Below, piece by piece: positions 27,303-36,640 of a stretch of 64,000 nucleotides of DNA (position 1 is its first letter; each line of letters starts with the position of its first letter). A model generated the notes under the pieces. It was not told where the DNA came from and did no database searches. It was given only the letters and a program-made list of their open reading frames with translations. The translations under genes and the position numbers were made by a program. The stretch comes from Pirellulaceae bacterium (GTDB lineage: Bacteria; Planctomycetota; Planctomycetia; Pirellulales; Pirellulaceae): the NCBI GenBank assembly GCA_028280445.1, contig JANQLU010000012.1, forward strand, positions 62,001 through 126,000, given 5' to 3'.

Positions 27303-28322
27303 ATGAACGGATGGAATATGGACAACCAGACTGATCGAGCTTTGTTGGCCACGTTTGTGGCTGATCAAAACGAAAAGGCGTTCGCAAAACTCGTCGAACG
27401 TCATGCGCCGATGGTACGTCAAGTCACGGTTCGTATTCTCGGACAATCCGGGGACCTCGACGACGTTTTTCAAGAAACTTTTTTGACACTGATGCTCAAA
27501 GCACGACGAGTTCTGAAACATCATTCGATCGCCGGCTGGATATATCATGTCGCACTTCGAAACAGCCTGGAAACTCGTTCCAAGCGGATTCGACGAAAAG
27601 AGTCACCGATTAGCAGTTCGCTGCAAAGTGCTCTTGGCGAACCGTGGGAAATGATTGCCGAGCTGAATATCAACGAAGTTTTGTTGCAAGAGCTCGACCG
27701 TCTGCCCCATCAATATCGAGAACCGGTGATTCTGTTTCACTTCGAAGGTGTCAATCGACAGGATATCGCCCAGCGGATGAACCTCTCTTTGGCCAGTGTC
27801 AAAGGATTATTGTCGCGCGGGCGAAAACTGCTGAAAACCAATATGGTGCGGCGCGGACATGGCTCGGCTTGCGTATTGCCAGTCGTTTCCATTTCGTCGG
27901 CAACCATCGTATCGGCGAACTTGATTGAAAATACGGTTCAGTACTGTATCGCGTCGCAGACTGTTGCACTAGCTGCCCCGTTGGCGAAATCAACGGCCGC
28001 TTTGTTCCAGACACTGACGACGTCGAAAGCTGTCGCTGTCACAGCGATGCTGACCGGTTTTTTGATTTATGGCGCGGTTATCGGCCGACTTGGCACGCCT
28101 CGCACAGAGATTCGGCCAACTAACATCGTGATATCGTCACTGATGCCATCGGCCAAAGATGATTCGGTTTCGATCAGTCAGTTGCGAAATGTTCATCATT
28201 TTGAACATTCCTTCGTTCATAAAAACGTCAAATGTACGATGTGTCATCAATCCACCATCGAAAACAACACGACGTTGTTTCCTCTCCCGAACCAAACAAA
28301 ACCAGCTTGCCGTCGCAACTGA
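27303..28322 (+). CDS. ECF sigma factor with C-terminal TM segment and cytochrome-like CxxCH tail
   Basis: A 339-residue protein. Residues about 25-100 are sigma region 2 (FAKLVERHAPMVRQVTVRIL, DLDDVFQETFLTLM, SIAGWIYHVALRNSLE) and about 125-180 region 4 (LPHQYREPVILFHFEGVNRQDIAQRMNLS-type text). An Ala/Ser/Thr-rich stretch with a hydrophobic segment at about 235-258 follows. The last 50 residues carry HHFEHSFVHKNVKCTMCH, with Cys311, Cys314 and His315 in a c-type haem motif preceded by spaced His as in multihaem cytochromes. Extended planctomycete ECF factors are known, but this tail is unusual. ATG 27303 or 27318 could be the start. The downstream gene also ends in CxxCH. Confidence 0.85.
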   Translation: MNGWNMDNQTDRALLATFVADQNEKAFAKLVERHAPMVRQVTVRILGQSGDLDDVFQETFLTLMLKARRVLKHHSIAGWIYHVALRNSLETRSKRIRRKESPISSSLQSALGEPWEMIAELNINEVLLQELDRLPHQYREPVILFHFEGVNRQDIAQRMNLSLASVKGLLSRGRKLLKTNMVRRGHGSACVLPVVSISSATIVSANLIENTVQYCIASQTVALAAPLAKSTAALFQTLTTSKAVAVTAMLTGFLIYGAVIGRLGTPRTEIRPTNIVISSLMPSAKDDSVSISQLRNVHHFEHSFVHKNVKCTMCHQSTIENNTTLFPLPNQTKPACRRN

Positions 28323-28338
28323 TGACCGGAGTTAATTT

Positions 28339-29112
28339 ATGACAAATATTTTGAACTGGAAGAATATCGGAATTTCGTTGTTCATCGTTGGCTGGATGTC
28401 CTTTTCTGTCGTTTCAGGGAACCCACAACAGGAACAAGAACAGGACGCCCCACCGTGCATCACAGGAACGGTGTCTGCAAGATTGCATTTGCTCAATCAT
28501 TTGAATGAACTGATCAATACGTGCGAATTGTCGAACAAACAAATTACCAAGTTGCGCATTGGCATCAAAGGAATCGCGGCTGACGAAGACACCAAAAAGA
28601 TTGGGGAACGCATCGTGGTATTGAAAAACCCGCGCAAAAATCCCAAGTGGTCCAAACTGACGACCAAAGTCCTGTCGAAAAAACAACTGGAATCATTCAC
28701 AAAACGTCGCCAGAAATTGAGTTCGCAATTGGCAGTACTCCAAAAAACTTTGAAGAAAAATCCTAACTCGCAATCCGCACAAATTGAATTTGCTACGCTT
28801 AATTTCGCGCTTTATCTGGGATTGACCCAAACTCAAACCCAAAAAGTCAAAAAAATGATTACCGAGCAACTCAAGGCCGACGATACGCAGTGGCGAAAAT
28901 CCGTGGGCGAAATACTGGTTTCAAAACGCGCCGAATTCAAAAAAATTCTGGACGAGTCACAATTGGCGATTGTTGAAAATGAAAAACGGAGCATCAGCAA
29001 TTTCGGCGTCGATTCCTTCGCTTTCGACAAATGGCTCAAACGCCCCGCCCAGATGCAATGTAATCTGTGCCACGCCGGGCCGCAGGAACGTTTGCGGCAG
29101 GATGACTTTTAA
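28339..29112 (+). CDS. Secreted or membrane-anchored helical protein with C-terminal CxxCH
   Basis: A 257-residue protein. An N-terminal hydrophobic segment (about 10-28) acts as a signal or anchor, and the rest is mostly helical and Lys/Gln rich (ELSNKQITKLRIGIKGIAADED, LTQTQTQKVKKMITEQLKAD), somewhat like Spy/CpxP-type folding helpers with LTxxQ phrases. The final part has MQCNLCHAG, a c-type haem motif. It begins 16 bases after the ECF gene and is probably its functional partner. It may be a periplasmic sensor or anti-sigma-like component; this is inference from position. Confidence 0.7.
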   Translation: MTNILNWKNIGISLFIVGWMSFSVVSGNPQQEQEQDAPPCITGTVSARLHLLNHLNELINTCELSNKQITKLRIGIKGIAADEDTKKIGERIVVLKNPRKNPKWSKLTTKVLSKKQLESFTKRRQKLSSQLAVLQKTLKKNPNSQSAQIEFATLNFALYLGLTQTQTQKVKKMITEQLKADDTQWRKSVGEILVSKRAEFKKILDESQLAIVENEKRSISNFGVDSFAFDKWLKRPAQMQCNLCHAGPQERLRQDDF

Positions 29113-29175
29113 TTGATCGGTTTGGATCTGTTATTTTGAGTCGGTCGATCATTCTGATCGGTCACTTTTGGGATC

Positions 29176-29197
29176 GGCCGGTGGGAACCGGCCCTAC
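29176..29197. repeat. Dispersed palindrome, family A, single arm
   Basis: One 22-base arm identical to the right arm of the element at 1419-1440, including its internal 7-base-pair hairpin. It lies in the convergent gap between the CxxCH protein gene and sodA. The opposite arm is missing, showing that single units occur alone. Confidence 0.9.
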
Positions 29198-29200
29198 AAA

Positions 29201-29224
29201 CAGGATGCGAATTAACGCATCCTG
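29201..29224. terminator. Hairpin between convergent genes, likely terminator
   Basis: A perfect 9-base-pair stem (caggatgcg / cgcatcctg) with a six-base AT loop, 17 bases after the stop codon of sodA on the minus strand and 90 after the plus-strand gene. A short T run follows only in the minus direction, so it fits best as the sodA terminator, but it is not a textbook intrinsic terminator. Confidence 0.5.
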
Positions 29225-29240
29225 TATCTGGATTAACCGC

Positions 29241-29843
29241 TTAGCTCGCTGCTGCGAATCGCTCGGCAACAGCTGCCCAGTTGATGACATTGAAAAATGC
29301 GGATATGTAATCGGGGCGTCGGTTTTGGTAGTTCAGATAATACGCGTGCTCCCAAACATCTAACCCAAGAATCGGCGTGCGACCTTCCATCAACGGGCTG
29401 TCTTGATTGGGTGTACTTTCGACCACCAATTTGCCACCATCGACGCTGAGCCAGGCCCATCCGCTGCCAAACCGCGTCGCTGCCGCATTGCTGAACGCTT
29501 CTTTGAATCCATCAAAGCTGCCGAATGCATCGTTGATCGCAGCCGCCAGATCACCCGTCGGATCACCGCCTCCATCGGCACTCATAACCGACCAGAACAG
29601 CGAATGATTCGCGTGTCCGCCGCCGTTGTTGCGAACCGCACCGCGTTTTTCTTCGGGGACAGCGTTCAAGTCAGAAATTAGATCTTCGACCGATTTATCG
29701 ATACCGGTTCCCTCCAGTGCTGCGTTGACTTTGGCAACATAGCCAGCGTGATGTTTGCCGTGATGGATTTCCATCGTTTTGGCGTCAATATGTGGCTCCA
29801 GAGCGTTGTGAGCGTAAGGCAAATCAGGAAGTTCGTAGGCCAT
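29241..29843 (-). CDS. sodA: Superoxide dismutase, Mn type
   Basis: A 200-residue Fe/Mn superoxide dismutase converting superoxide to peroxide and oxygen. Metal ligands are visible in [23 protein letters not shown] and [19 protein letters not shown]. The GGHANH context with Gly-Gly, and a Gln in PNQDSPLM, match the Mn-specific rather than the Fe-specific pattern; cambialistic use cannot be excluded. ATG 29843 is used because a GAGGA ribosome-binding site precedes it and the family starts with AYELPDLPY; an extension to 29861 would add six residues. There is no signal peptide, so it is cytoplasmic. Confidence 0.95.
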   Translation of the reverse strand: MAYELPDLPYAHNALEPHIDAKTMEIHHGKHHAGYVAKVNAALEGTGIDKSVEDLISDLNAVPEEKRGAVRNNGGGHANHSLFWSVMSADGGGDPTGDLAAAINDAFGSFDGFKEAFSNAAATRFGSGWAWLSVDGGKLVVESTPNQDSPLMEGRTPILGLDVWEHAYYLNYQNRRPDYISAFFNVINWAAVAERFAAAS

Positions 29844-30065
29844 TTTTTCCTCGCGAAACATTTGGTTTATATATTTTGTTGTTGAAACAAAATTTAACGT
29901 TTCACGGGTGGGTAGACAATGACCGCCTGTTGTTACGACCGAATTTTATGATTCAGCCCTCAGCATCAACGCTTCGAATTGGTGTGAATCGATCTGAACG
30001 ATTTTCATTGAAAATTCTCGTGTCGATCACTTGACCGCAAAATTGCCGCGTGCAGGATCATAGTT

Positions 30066-30335
30066 TCATTCCTGATCCGCCCGTCGATCATCGTCCCATC
30101 GATCGTATCGGTCGACCCACCACACCGCCATCGAAACCCACAATCCATAAATGATGATCCACAAGAAAAACCACCAAGGTATCCAGTTGAGCAAGCTTGC
30201 CACCAAGGCCACCACTGATAATCCAACAGTCACCCAACATCCGAGCTCGGCGGAATCTCGCGAATCAAACCGAGTCAGCGCAAACTGAACCCACAACGGT
30301 CGTCTCCACGAGGGACCGTGATTGTAACTTCGCAT
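30066..30335 (-). CDS. Small two-TM membrane protein, unknown
   Basis: An 89-residue protein with two hydrophobic helices (about 32-47 and 51-68) rich in Trp (NWIPWWFFLWIIIYGLW). The N-terminus is Arg/Trp rich, and the charged tail (VDRYDRWDDDRRADQE) probably faces the cytoplasm. No family is recognised. It stands alone between sodA and the GGDEF gene on the same strand. Coding character (hydrophobic pattern, clean charged end) supports a real gene. Confidence 0.6.
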   Translation of the reverse strand: MRSYNHGPSWRRPLWVQFALTRFDSRDSAELGCWVTVGLSVVALVASLLNWIPWWFFLWIIIYGLWVSMAVWWVDRYDRWDDDRRADQE

Positions 30336-30594
30336 CTTTTGAAATCTCCAATACAGGTGATTCGCAACGCCCGGGAAATTGTTGGTAAATTTTCATCACA
30401 TCTCGACGCTTTTTCGGCGGCACGATAGACACATCGATCCTGAAAATCATGTTCATCCTGTCAAAAAACGCCATCACAAACGTGCTCGTTTGGCTCATAC
30501 CGATTACGAACCAAAGGGGCGATTAGAAAAACGCAATTTCGCGAGAGAACACATCGCGCAAGAATTCATCGGCAGCTTCGATGATACAAATTCT

Positions 30595-32055
30595 TTAGGT
30601 GCGTCCTTCACCGGGTTTGGTGGCTGCTCGTTTGGGCAACTGGTTCCCTGCGATCATCAGGAAACTTCGCAAGGTCGACATGATATGATTGGCTGCCTCG
30701 GTCAGTTCTTTTTGTCGGCGGTCGCGGCGACGGCGCGGACGGACAGTGCAACGCATCAACGTCTGTTTGCCAAGTTTCCGATCGGCTTGACCCGACCGCG
30801 ATTCTTCGCTCATCTCAATATCGACAATCAAACCGATCACTTGATCCGAACTGCGTCGAAACAGCGATTGATTGCCTCCCAACATCAACACGATCGACTG
30901 CGAGTCGACCTTGTGAATCGTAGCCGATTGATCTTCGATAAACCCGCGGATTTTCGCCAACAGGACATCCGGCGGTGTCGGCGTCAGGTATTCCTCTTGA
31001 ATAATGGGTTCGCCACGAATCTGTTTCCAGCTGCGTGATTTTTTGACTTGCTCTGTTTGAGTGGCCGGTTTGTTGTATTCACCAACATTTGCACTAACAA
31101 CGCAATTGCGACCCGATTCTTTGGCGGTCAGTAACGCGTGATCGGCGCGGACAAACAAACTTTCCTCATCGTCCTGAGCTGTTATTTGGGCCACACCAAA
31201 ACTGGCGGTCAAGCATTTTCCATCCAGATCCGCCTGCGGTGTTTTTTGCAATTGTTCACGAATTTTTTCGGCACGTTCGGCCGCCGTTTGACGGTCACAG
31301 TCCCGACAAATGATTACGAATTCTTCGCCGCCATAGCGGGCAACGATATCGTCGTCGCGGACAAATTCTGTCAAGTGCCTGGCAAAACTGACCAACGCCA
31401 AATCACCTTTTTGATGCCCATAATCGTCGTTAATGCGTTTAAAGAAATCGATATCGCAAATCACCAAACTACTGACGATATCTGACGAACGAAAATCCTC
31501 GAATGCCGCGCGCAACATTTCATCAAACGCCTGCCGATTGCGGACACCGGTCAGTGGGTCGGTCATCGCTTGATGGTGGAGTTGGTCAACCTGTTTTTCA
31601 AGTCGCCGCTCCGACGAATGATCGTCCATCATCAACAACGCGCCCAGAAATTTTTGGTCGTTCAATTTCAGCGGTACCGCACGCATGCAAACTTCGACCA
31701 AATCGCCGTCGTCACGAACAATCTTGAATTGCTCCGTGCTTTCCTGTTGATTGGCTAAACATTTGGCAACCGGACAGTGCCGACTCGTATTCGGCAATCG
31801 CGTGATCCGCTGAATCGACCAGCCCTCTTGCATGTCTGCATGGCTCAGGCCGGTCATCTGTTGGGCGCTTTGGTTCCAGACCAAAACACGTTTTTCCAAA
31901 TCGATAAACCCAATTCCCTCACGCAGTTTCTGTAGCAAGGTCGACGTAAACACGCGGTTCACCAGGTCGATGATGTTCATCTCCTGATTGGGATCGCCGG
32001 AAACTTGGGAGCCGTTTTCAGATGTCGAATCAAATTCGGAATTGTTGGAGTTCAT
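30595..32055 (-). CDS. PAS-GGDEF diguanylate cyclase
   Basis: A protein of about 486 residues. After a short acidic N-terminus, a PAS domain occupies about 35-150 (LREGIGFIDLEKRVLVWNQSAQQMTGLSHAD; EVCMRAVPLKLND), then a helical linker and a GGDEF domain at about 165-330: DPLTGVRNRQAFDEML, CDIDFFKRINDDYGHQKGD and the active-site GGEEF in VARYGGEEFVI. It should make cyclic di-GMP from two GTP. The C-terminal 150 residues (PDVLLAKIRGFIEDQS... SIVLMLGGNQSLFRRSSDQVIGLIVDIEMSEE) form a separate unrecognised domain with a very basic segment (RCTVRPRRRRDRRQKE). ATG 32055 is preferred over a TTG at 32091. Confidence 0.9.
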   Translation of the reverse strand: MNSNNSEFDSTSENGSQVSGDPNQEMNIIDLVNRVFTSTLLQKLREGIGFIDLEKRVLVWNQSAQQMTGLSHADMQEGWSIQRITRLPNTSRHCPVAKCLANQQESTEQFKIVRDDGDLVEVCMRAVPLKLNDQKFLGALLMMDDHSSERRLEKQVDQLHHQAMTDPLTGVRNRQAFDEMLRAAFEDFRSSDIVSSLVICDIDFFKRINDDYGHQKGDLALVSFARHLTEFVRDDDIVARYGGEEFVIICRDCDRQTAAERAEKIREQLQKTPQADLDGKCLTASFGVAQITAQDDEESLFVRADHALLTAKESGRNCVVSANVGEYNKPATQTEQVKKSRSWKQIRGEPIIQEEYLTPTPPDVLLAKIRGFIEDQSATIHKVDSQSIVLMLGGNQSLFRRSSDQVIGLIVDIEMSEESRSGQADRKLGKQTLMRCTVRPRRRRDRRQKELTEAANHIMSTLRSFLMIAGNQLPKRAATKPGEGRT

Positions 32056-32226
32056 CAAGAAAATGAGGGGTCGAAAAGTGATCTGGTTCAAAAAAGTCTA
32101 GTTCTTAGCAGGTAGATGGTCAAAAACCGTTATCTGACTTAAATTTGGTTTCCACTGAATTCAATGACTCATTCCGGTTGTTCCGATCGTTTTGGATTTG
32201 CCGGATTCCAGCGCACGAGTAACTCA

Positions 32227-33093
32227 ATGACCAAGATCGCCAGAGTATGGAAACACGAAACACGAAACGACACATCGGAATTGGTGATTGTCGATGATCA
32301 ATTTGTTTATCGAGTCGAAAAAACCATTGCAAGTCTCCCCGATGACACACCGTCGCTGTTTCCTCGCTGGGAAGAGTTCGCCGAGCAGTGTTCTGATTTG
32401 AACCGTTTTGAACGACTCCCCCTGAATGAAATCCGATTTGCGCCCCCAATTCATTCGCCGGAAAAAATTATCTGCATCGGACGAAATTACTTCGAGCACG
32501 CTGAAGAAATGGGTTCCACCGTCGGCGAGATCCCCGTTGTGTTTAACAAATTCCCGACGGCCATTATCGGACCCGAACAGCCCATCGTGTTACCGCCTAT
32601 CAGCAACCAGGTCGACTATGAAGGTGAATTGGTTGTTGTGATCGGAAAATCAGGCCAAAACATTTCGCAAGATCAAGCGCTGGAACACGTGTTTGGGTTT
32701 TGCTGTGGTCACGATGTTTCGGCTCGCGATTGGCAAAAAGGGAAACCGGGCGGACAATGGCTGCTGGGTAAAACTTTTGATACTTTTGCCCCGATCGGTC
32801 CGTTTATCGCCACTCAGGATGCCGTCCCCAATTTTGGCAATCTGAACATTCAAACGCGAATCAACGGGGAAGTAATGCAGGATTCGAATACGGATAAACT
32901 CATTTTTCCCGTCGAATACCTCGTTTCGCACCTTTCACAATTTTGCACATTACGCCCGGGTGATCTGATTTTTACGGGAACTCCGCCCGGTGTCGGAGCC
33001 GCACGTGATCCTCAGGTCTTTTTGCGTCCCGGCGATATTGTCGAGATCGAGATTGAAAATCTCGGGGTTTTGCGGAATCCCGTTGCCAGCTAG
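32227..33093 (+). CDS. Fumarylacetoacetate hydrolase family protein
   Basis: A 288-residue FAH-fold enzyme. The core pattern is clear: EKIICIGRNYFEHAEEMG, VFNKFPTAIIGPEQPIVLP, VDYEGELVVVIGK with the metal-binding Glu residues, GFCCGHDVSARDWQ, GKTFDTFAPIGPFI, LIFPVEYLVSHLSQF and GDLIFTGTPPGVG. Members hydrolyse C-C bonds or decarboxylate 2-oxo acids in aromatic or sugar-acid breakdown, or are oxaloacetate decarboxylases; the substrate cannot be fixed here. ATG 32227 is chosen because the 21 residues upstream lack conserved character. The gene is not in an obvious catabolic operon. Confidence 0.92.
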   Translation: MTKIARVWKHETRNDTSELVIVDDQFVYRVEKTIASLPDDTPSLFPRWEEFAEQCSDLNRFERLPLNEIRFAPPIHSPEKIICIGRNYFEHAEEMGSTVGEIPVVFNKFPTAIIGPEQPIVLPPISNQVDYEGELVVVIGKSGQNISQDQALEHVFGFCCGHDVSARDWQKGKPGGQWLLGKTFDTFAPIGPFIATQDAVPNFGNLNIQTRINGEVMQDSNTDKLIFPVEYLVSHLSQFCTLRPGDLIFTGTPPGVGAARDPQVFLRPGDIVEIEIENLGVLRNPVAS

Positions 33094-33271
33094 CAAAAAC
33101 ATCGCGAGTTCTCGATTACGTGGTCAAGAATCTCGATCCAGCTTGCCGATTTTCACATTAACAGCTATTTCAACTTGCGTTTCGACCAAAGGACTGGAAG
33201 AAAACAGCAGTTTCTTTTTTCCAGCCCGTAATACTCCGCGCTTTTTCCGCGCGCGATCGACGAACATCCTG

Positions 33272-34501
33272 ATGCAAATCCGACGAAGTAATCAGCGACG
33301 ACGAATATTGTCCCTGGACGACACACCTAACACCGATACTTGTGAAGCTCCAACTGCTGCACGCGCGGAATCCTCTTCCGCCCCACCAGCCACACCCGAG
33401 TGCAAAACGGAGTATTCCAAACGTGCCCGTCGTCGTTACCAACTCCGTACAACGGATCTGATTCCCAAACGCGCTTGGTCGCTGACAGTTGTTATTCTGT
33501 TGTTGTTGTCAGCCGTTTTTGGAATTGTCTTGCTCGACAACGCCGCGAACTCGTGGAGTGATGTGATTGGCGAGAGCGGTGTGCAAACGTTGACGATCGG
33601 CACCAACACCAGTCTTTCGAATTGGTTTTCAAGTTTCATTTTGATTCTGACCGCTCTCGGCTGTTTGCAAATCTACTTGCTGCGACAACACCGTTCGGAC
33701 GATTATCGCGGCGTATACCGGTGGTGGTTGTGGATGGCTGCGATCCTGGTGTTTGCCAGCCTCAATGCCGTTACCGGAATCATCAACATCGGAGCGACGT
33801 TGGTTGGCCATCTATTCAGCAGCCCCGAAAACTTCACCGTTGGTTGGGGCTGGACGTTGGTCAAATTCTCTGTCCTGGCCGTATTGGTCGGCCGGTTTGG
33901 TTATGAAATGCGAATCTCACGCGGTGCATTGATCGGTTGCTGTGTTGTGTTTTTCTTGTACAGCAGCGCTTTGATCGTTAATGCGATTGAATTGCCAGCC
34001 GCTGCTGCCCAACAGTACAAACTGACATACGGCAATTTCATGATGCTTGGAAAAATCGCGGTATTCGCCGTCGTGTTGCTCTACAGCCGGTTTATTTATC
34101 TCGAGGCACATGGCCTGGTTAAACCGCGTGTCAAAGCTGACAAACCAGCCAAGAAGAAATCCATCAAAAAGAAAAAGAAAACCGCTCAACCAAAACCCGC
34201 CAAGTCTGCCGAAAAACAAACCGCTCCGGAAAAAACCAAACGTCAAACACAGCCTGCAGCGAAAAAGAAAACAGCCACACCGGTCAAAAAATCAAAATCC
34301 GTTGCTGCAAAGCCGACGTCACCTGCGCCAGAATCATCCAAGCCCAAACGCAAATCTAAATCGTCTGCTAACACCGACGAACACGATCGCCAATTGCAAG
34401 CCGAAATCGACGAATTGGAAAGCAACCAATCGTTGTCAAAATCTGAACGACGTCGGCTTCGCAAATTGCAGCGTCGTCAAGAACAACGCCGCGCCGCGTA
34501 A
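33272..34501 (+). CDS. Multi-TM protein with basic Lys/Ala/Pro tail, unknown
   Basis: A 409-residue protein. After an Arg-rich, Ser/Ala/Pro-rich N-terminus there are about five hydrophobic segments between residues 70 and 270 (SLTVVILLLLSAVFGIVLL, FSSFILILTALGCLQIYLL, WLWMAAILVFASLNAVTGI, FSVLAVLVGRFG, ALIGCCVVFFLYSSALIV, IAVFAVVLLYSRFIYL). The last 130 residues are a disordered basic tail (repeats of KPAKKKS, KKKTATPVKKSKS) ending in a charged helix (DELESNQSLSKSERRRLRKL). No family is recognised. ATG 33272 is chosen since the frame upstream overlaps the FAH gene and is not protein-like. Confidence 0.7.
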   Translation: MQIRRSNQRRRILSLDDTPNTDTCEAPTAARAESSSAPPATPECKTEYSKRARRRYQLRTTDLIPKRAWSLTVVILLLLSAVFGIVLLDNAANSWSDVIGESGVQTLTIGTNTSLSNWFSSFILILTALGCLQIYLLRQHRSDDYRGVYRWWLWMAAILVFASLNAVTGIINIGATLVGHLFSSPENFTVGWGWTLVKFSVLAVLVGRFGYEMRISRGALIGCCVVFFLYSSALIVNAIELPAAAAQQYKLTYGNFMMLGKIAVFAVVLLYSRFIYLEAHGLVKPRVKADKPAKKKSIKKKKKTAQPKPAKSAEKQTAPEKTKRQTQPAAKKKTATPVKKSKSVAAKPTSPAPESSKPKRKSKSSANTDEHDRQLQAEIDELESNQSLSKSERRRLRKLQRRQEQRRAA

Positions 34502-34522
34502 CACGTTTGTTCGGCATAGAAA

Positions 34523-34580
34523 GTAGGGCCGGTTCCCACCGGCCGTTTTAATTGGATTGGCCGGTGGGAGCCGGCCCCGC
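34523..34580. repeat. Dispersed palindrome, family A
   Basis: Left arm (34523-34544) is identical to the family A arm at 1384; the right arm (34559-34580) differs at two bases. It fills the gap between two convergent genes ending at 34501 and 34582, so the minus-strand gene stops right beside the repeat. Confidence 0.9.
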
Positions 34581-34581
34581 G

Positions 34582-36492
34582 TCATTTGCGTCTTCGTTTT
34601 CCTTTACCTTTGCCGCTTTTTTGCGGAGCACCTGTCAGGCGTTTAAGCACAGCTTCGGGTTTGCTGCCCCAGGCGGATTCGAATGCCTCTTCGAACGGTT
34701 TGCCGTTACGCAGCGTTGCAACAAACTTGGTGAAACGTGACGAGCTTTTATTCACCAAATCCACGAAATAATAGCTAACCAATGCCGCCTGATCCTCGGG
34801 CAAAGTGCCTTTGATAAAGTCGTCGGGTTTGCTCATACTTTGCGCGTATTTCGCTGCATCCGACTTCCATTTCTTGACCGTGTCGTCGCGAGCATAGTTT
34901 TTCGCAGTCAACCAGTGTCCAACACCATCAGCAAACCAAGTCGGCACATCAGCGCCGGTCGACGACATGGCAACGGCTCCGATTTGTTGCGACAGAATCA
35001 ATCCAAATTCATCTGGCGAAGCGGTGCGGGTAGTCAAGATCGCGGCATAAGCGTCAGTGACGGTGTATCCCCAATGACCTTTAAACGTGCGCGGTAATTC
35101 ACGCCGCTCGATCATTTTTCCGAATTCACTGTAATCGTAACGGCGTTTGAAAATAAACAACGTCATCCGACCTTTGATAAAGCCCGACTTCGATGACATT
35201 TTCATCAATTTGCTAATCTTGGCAGCTTGTGTTTCAGCCACCTTGCCAAATTTTTCCAGCGTCGCTTTGTCAAACTCACTGATCAACAAAAAATTATCCG
35301 TTTCGAGTTGATTGAACGGCGTATCGGTCATCACGGTTTTCCAGTTTCGCACCGCAAGTTTCGCGCGATCGGCCGACAATTCTTCATGCGAAGCATTTCT
35401 CGCTTTAGCCAGCGCCGCCAGCCGCCCCATCGGACCTCGTGGGTCGCCGCCATCAAACGGAGCACCTTCGTCGATCCACGTGATGAACTTTTGAATTTGA
35501 GTTTTGGAAAGCGGCGCTGAACCGGCAGGCATCCGCTGTCCACCGCCTTCGCCGAGTAGCCGTTTCACCAGAATACTATCTTTGCCGCTGCCTGGTTTGA
35601 TCACATTGCCGCTGTCGCCGCCGCGCAACAGACCTCGAAAATCTCCCAAGTTGAGTCCACCGCGAATACGCTGCGTACCCAAATGGCAACCACTGCATTT
35701 TTCCACAATGATCGGTGCGAGTTCGCTGGAAAAACTTACCTTGTTTTTTCCAGTGGCCGCTTTGACCTCCAGGCGTTCGCGGCGGGGACGATTGTTTCCA
35801 CCGGCCAACTGATTCAGGCTCGCCGTCGGAGTGTCGCCATCGAATTTTGCACCCTCTTTGATCCAGGTCTTTAAAGTTTTCAATTCCGTTTCGCTAACCG
35901 TCAGACCACCCCGCGGCATGTCGCCTTCCTCGATCACTTCGATGATTCGGCTATCGTCAGGTTTACCTTCGAAAATAACTTTGCCAGCTCGGGGGCCTTT
36001 CATCAAAACTTCGTAGTTGGCCAAACTGAAACCGCCGGAAGTTCCGCGGACATGACATCGTCCACATTTGCTGTTGAGGATCGGAGCAATTTGCTTGACG
36101 AAACTGATACCGTCGGCTGTTTTAGGCTTGTCATCTGTCCCTGATTTTTTTGTCACTTTGAGTTCAAACAATTTCGGCAGTTTTTGTTTTTGCTTCGTCA
36201 ACAACTCATGCGCTTGTTTGAGTCGGTTGTATTGTTTTTTGGCTTTGCTGATATTTTTCTGATCGAGCCCACTGATCAATTTCTGCATTTCCGACATTGC
36301 CGTTTCGATTTGCTTTTTGGATTCAGCATAATTGCGGCCGACATAGCTTTTTTCTGCAGCATCGATGGTTTTGGTAATTTTTCGTAATTCGACCTTCTGT
36401 TGTCGGGACAGATTTTGGGCCGCCACTTGATTGGCTGAAAATCCCCAACAAAAAACGACAACCACCAGTACCAATAAAGAATTTCTCATCAT
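34582..36492 (-). CDS. Secreted protein with two planctomycete cytochrome-type CxxCH domains and a C-terminal peptidase-like region
   Basis: A 636-residue protein with a signal peptide (LLVLVVVVFCWGFSANQVAAQ). A coiled-coil segment (about 30-115) precedes two similar haem domains: FVKQIAPILNSKCGRCHVRG near residue 140 and ELAPIIVEKCSGCHLG near 265. Each is followed by 'GG..L..Y/F' and 'DS.I(I/V)..(I/L)..G.MPAGG' type text ending in a WI.EGA.FDG motif. The last 250 residues (NFLLISEFDKATLEKFGKV, VPTWFADGVGHWLTAKNY, LPEDQAALVSYYFVDLV) resemble DUF1570-type zinc-peptidase-like regions, but the usual HExxH is not present. The tail is basic (GKGKGKRRRK). It likely works in the periplasm in electron transfer or binding. 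Confidence 0.82.
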   Translation of the reverse strand: MMRNSLLVLVVVVFCWGFSANQVAAQNLSRQQKVELRKITKTIDAAEKSYVGRNYAESKKQIETAMSEMQKLISGLDQKNISKAKKQYNRLKQAHELLTKQKQKLPKLFELKVTKKSGTDDKPKTADGISFVKQIAPILNSKCGRCHVRGTSGGFSLANYEVLMKGPRAGKVIFEGKPDDSRIIEVIEEGDMPRGGLTVSETELKTLKTWIKEGAKFDGDTPTASLNQLAGGNNRPRRERLEVKAATGKNKVSFSSELAPIIVEKCSGCHLGTQRIRGGLNLGDFRGLLRGGDSGNVIKPGSGKDSILVKRLLGEGGGQRMPAGSAPLSKTQIQKFITWIDEGAPFDGGDPRGPMGRLAALAKARNASHEELSADRAKLAVRNWKTVMTDTPFNQLETDNFLLISEFDKATLEKFGKVAETQAAKISKLMKMSSKSGFIKGRMTLFIFKRRYDYSEFGKMIERRELPRTFKGHWGYTVTDAYAAILTTRTASPDEFGLILSQQIGAVAMSSTGADVPTWFADGVGHWLTAKNYARDDTVKKWKSDAAKYAQSMSKPDDFIKGTLPEDQAALVSYYFVDLVNKSSSRFTKFVATLRNGKPFEEAFESAWGSKPEAVLKRLTGAPQKSGKGKGKRRRK

Positions 36493-36640
36493 TATTCCGT
36501 CAGCGTGAAGAAAAGGAATATTGTTCGCGAGGCAGCGGGAAAGTTCCTAAATTGTGGATTGCTCCAAGAACATCGTCAACAGTTTGAATGATTTCGAACC
36601 CCACATTATTGCCAAGAAACCGCAGAAAACGACATTTCCG

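Noticed and set aside
32990-33271. N-terminal extension of the multi-TM protein gene into the FAH gene
   Set aside because: It overlaps the conserved end of the FAH protein and reads as Ser/Arg-rich noise; ATG 33272 is the better start.
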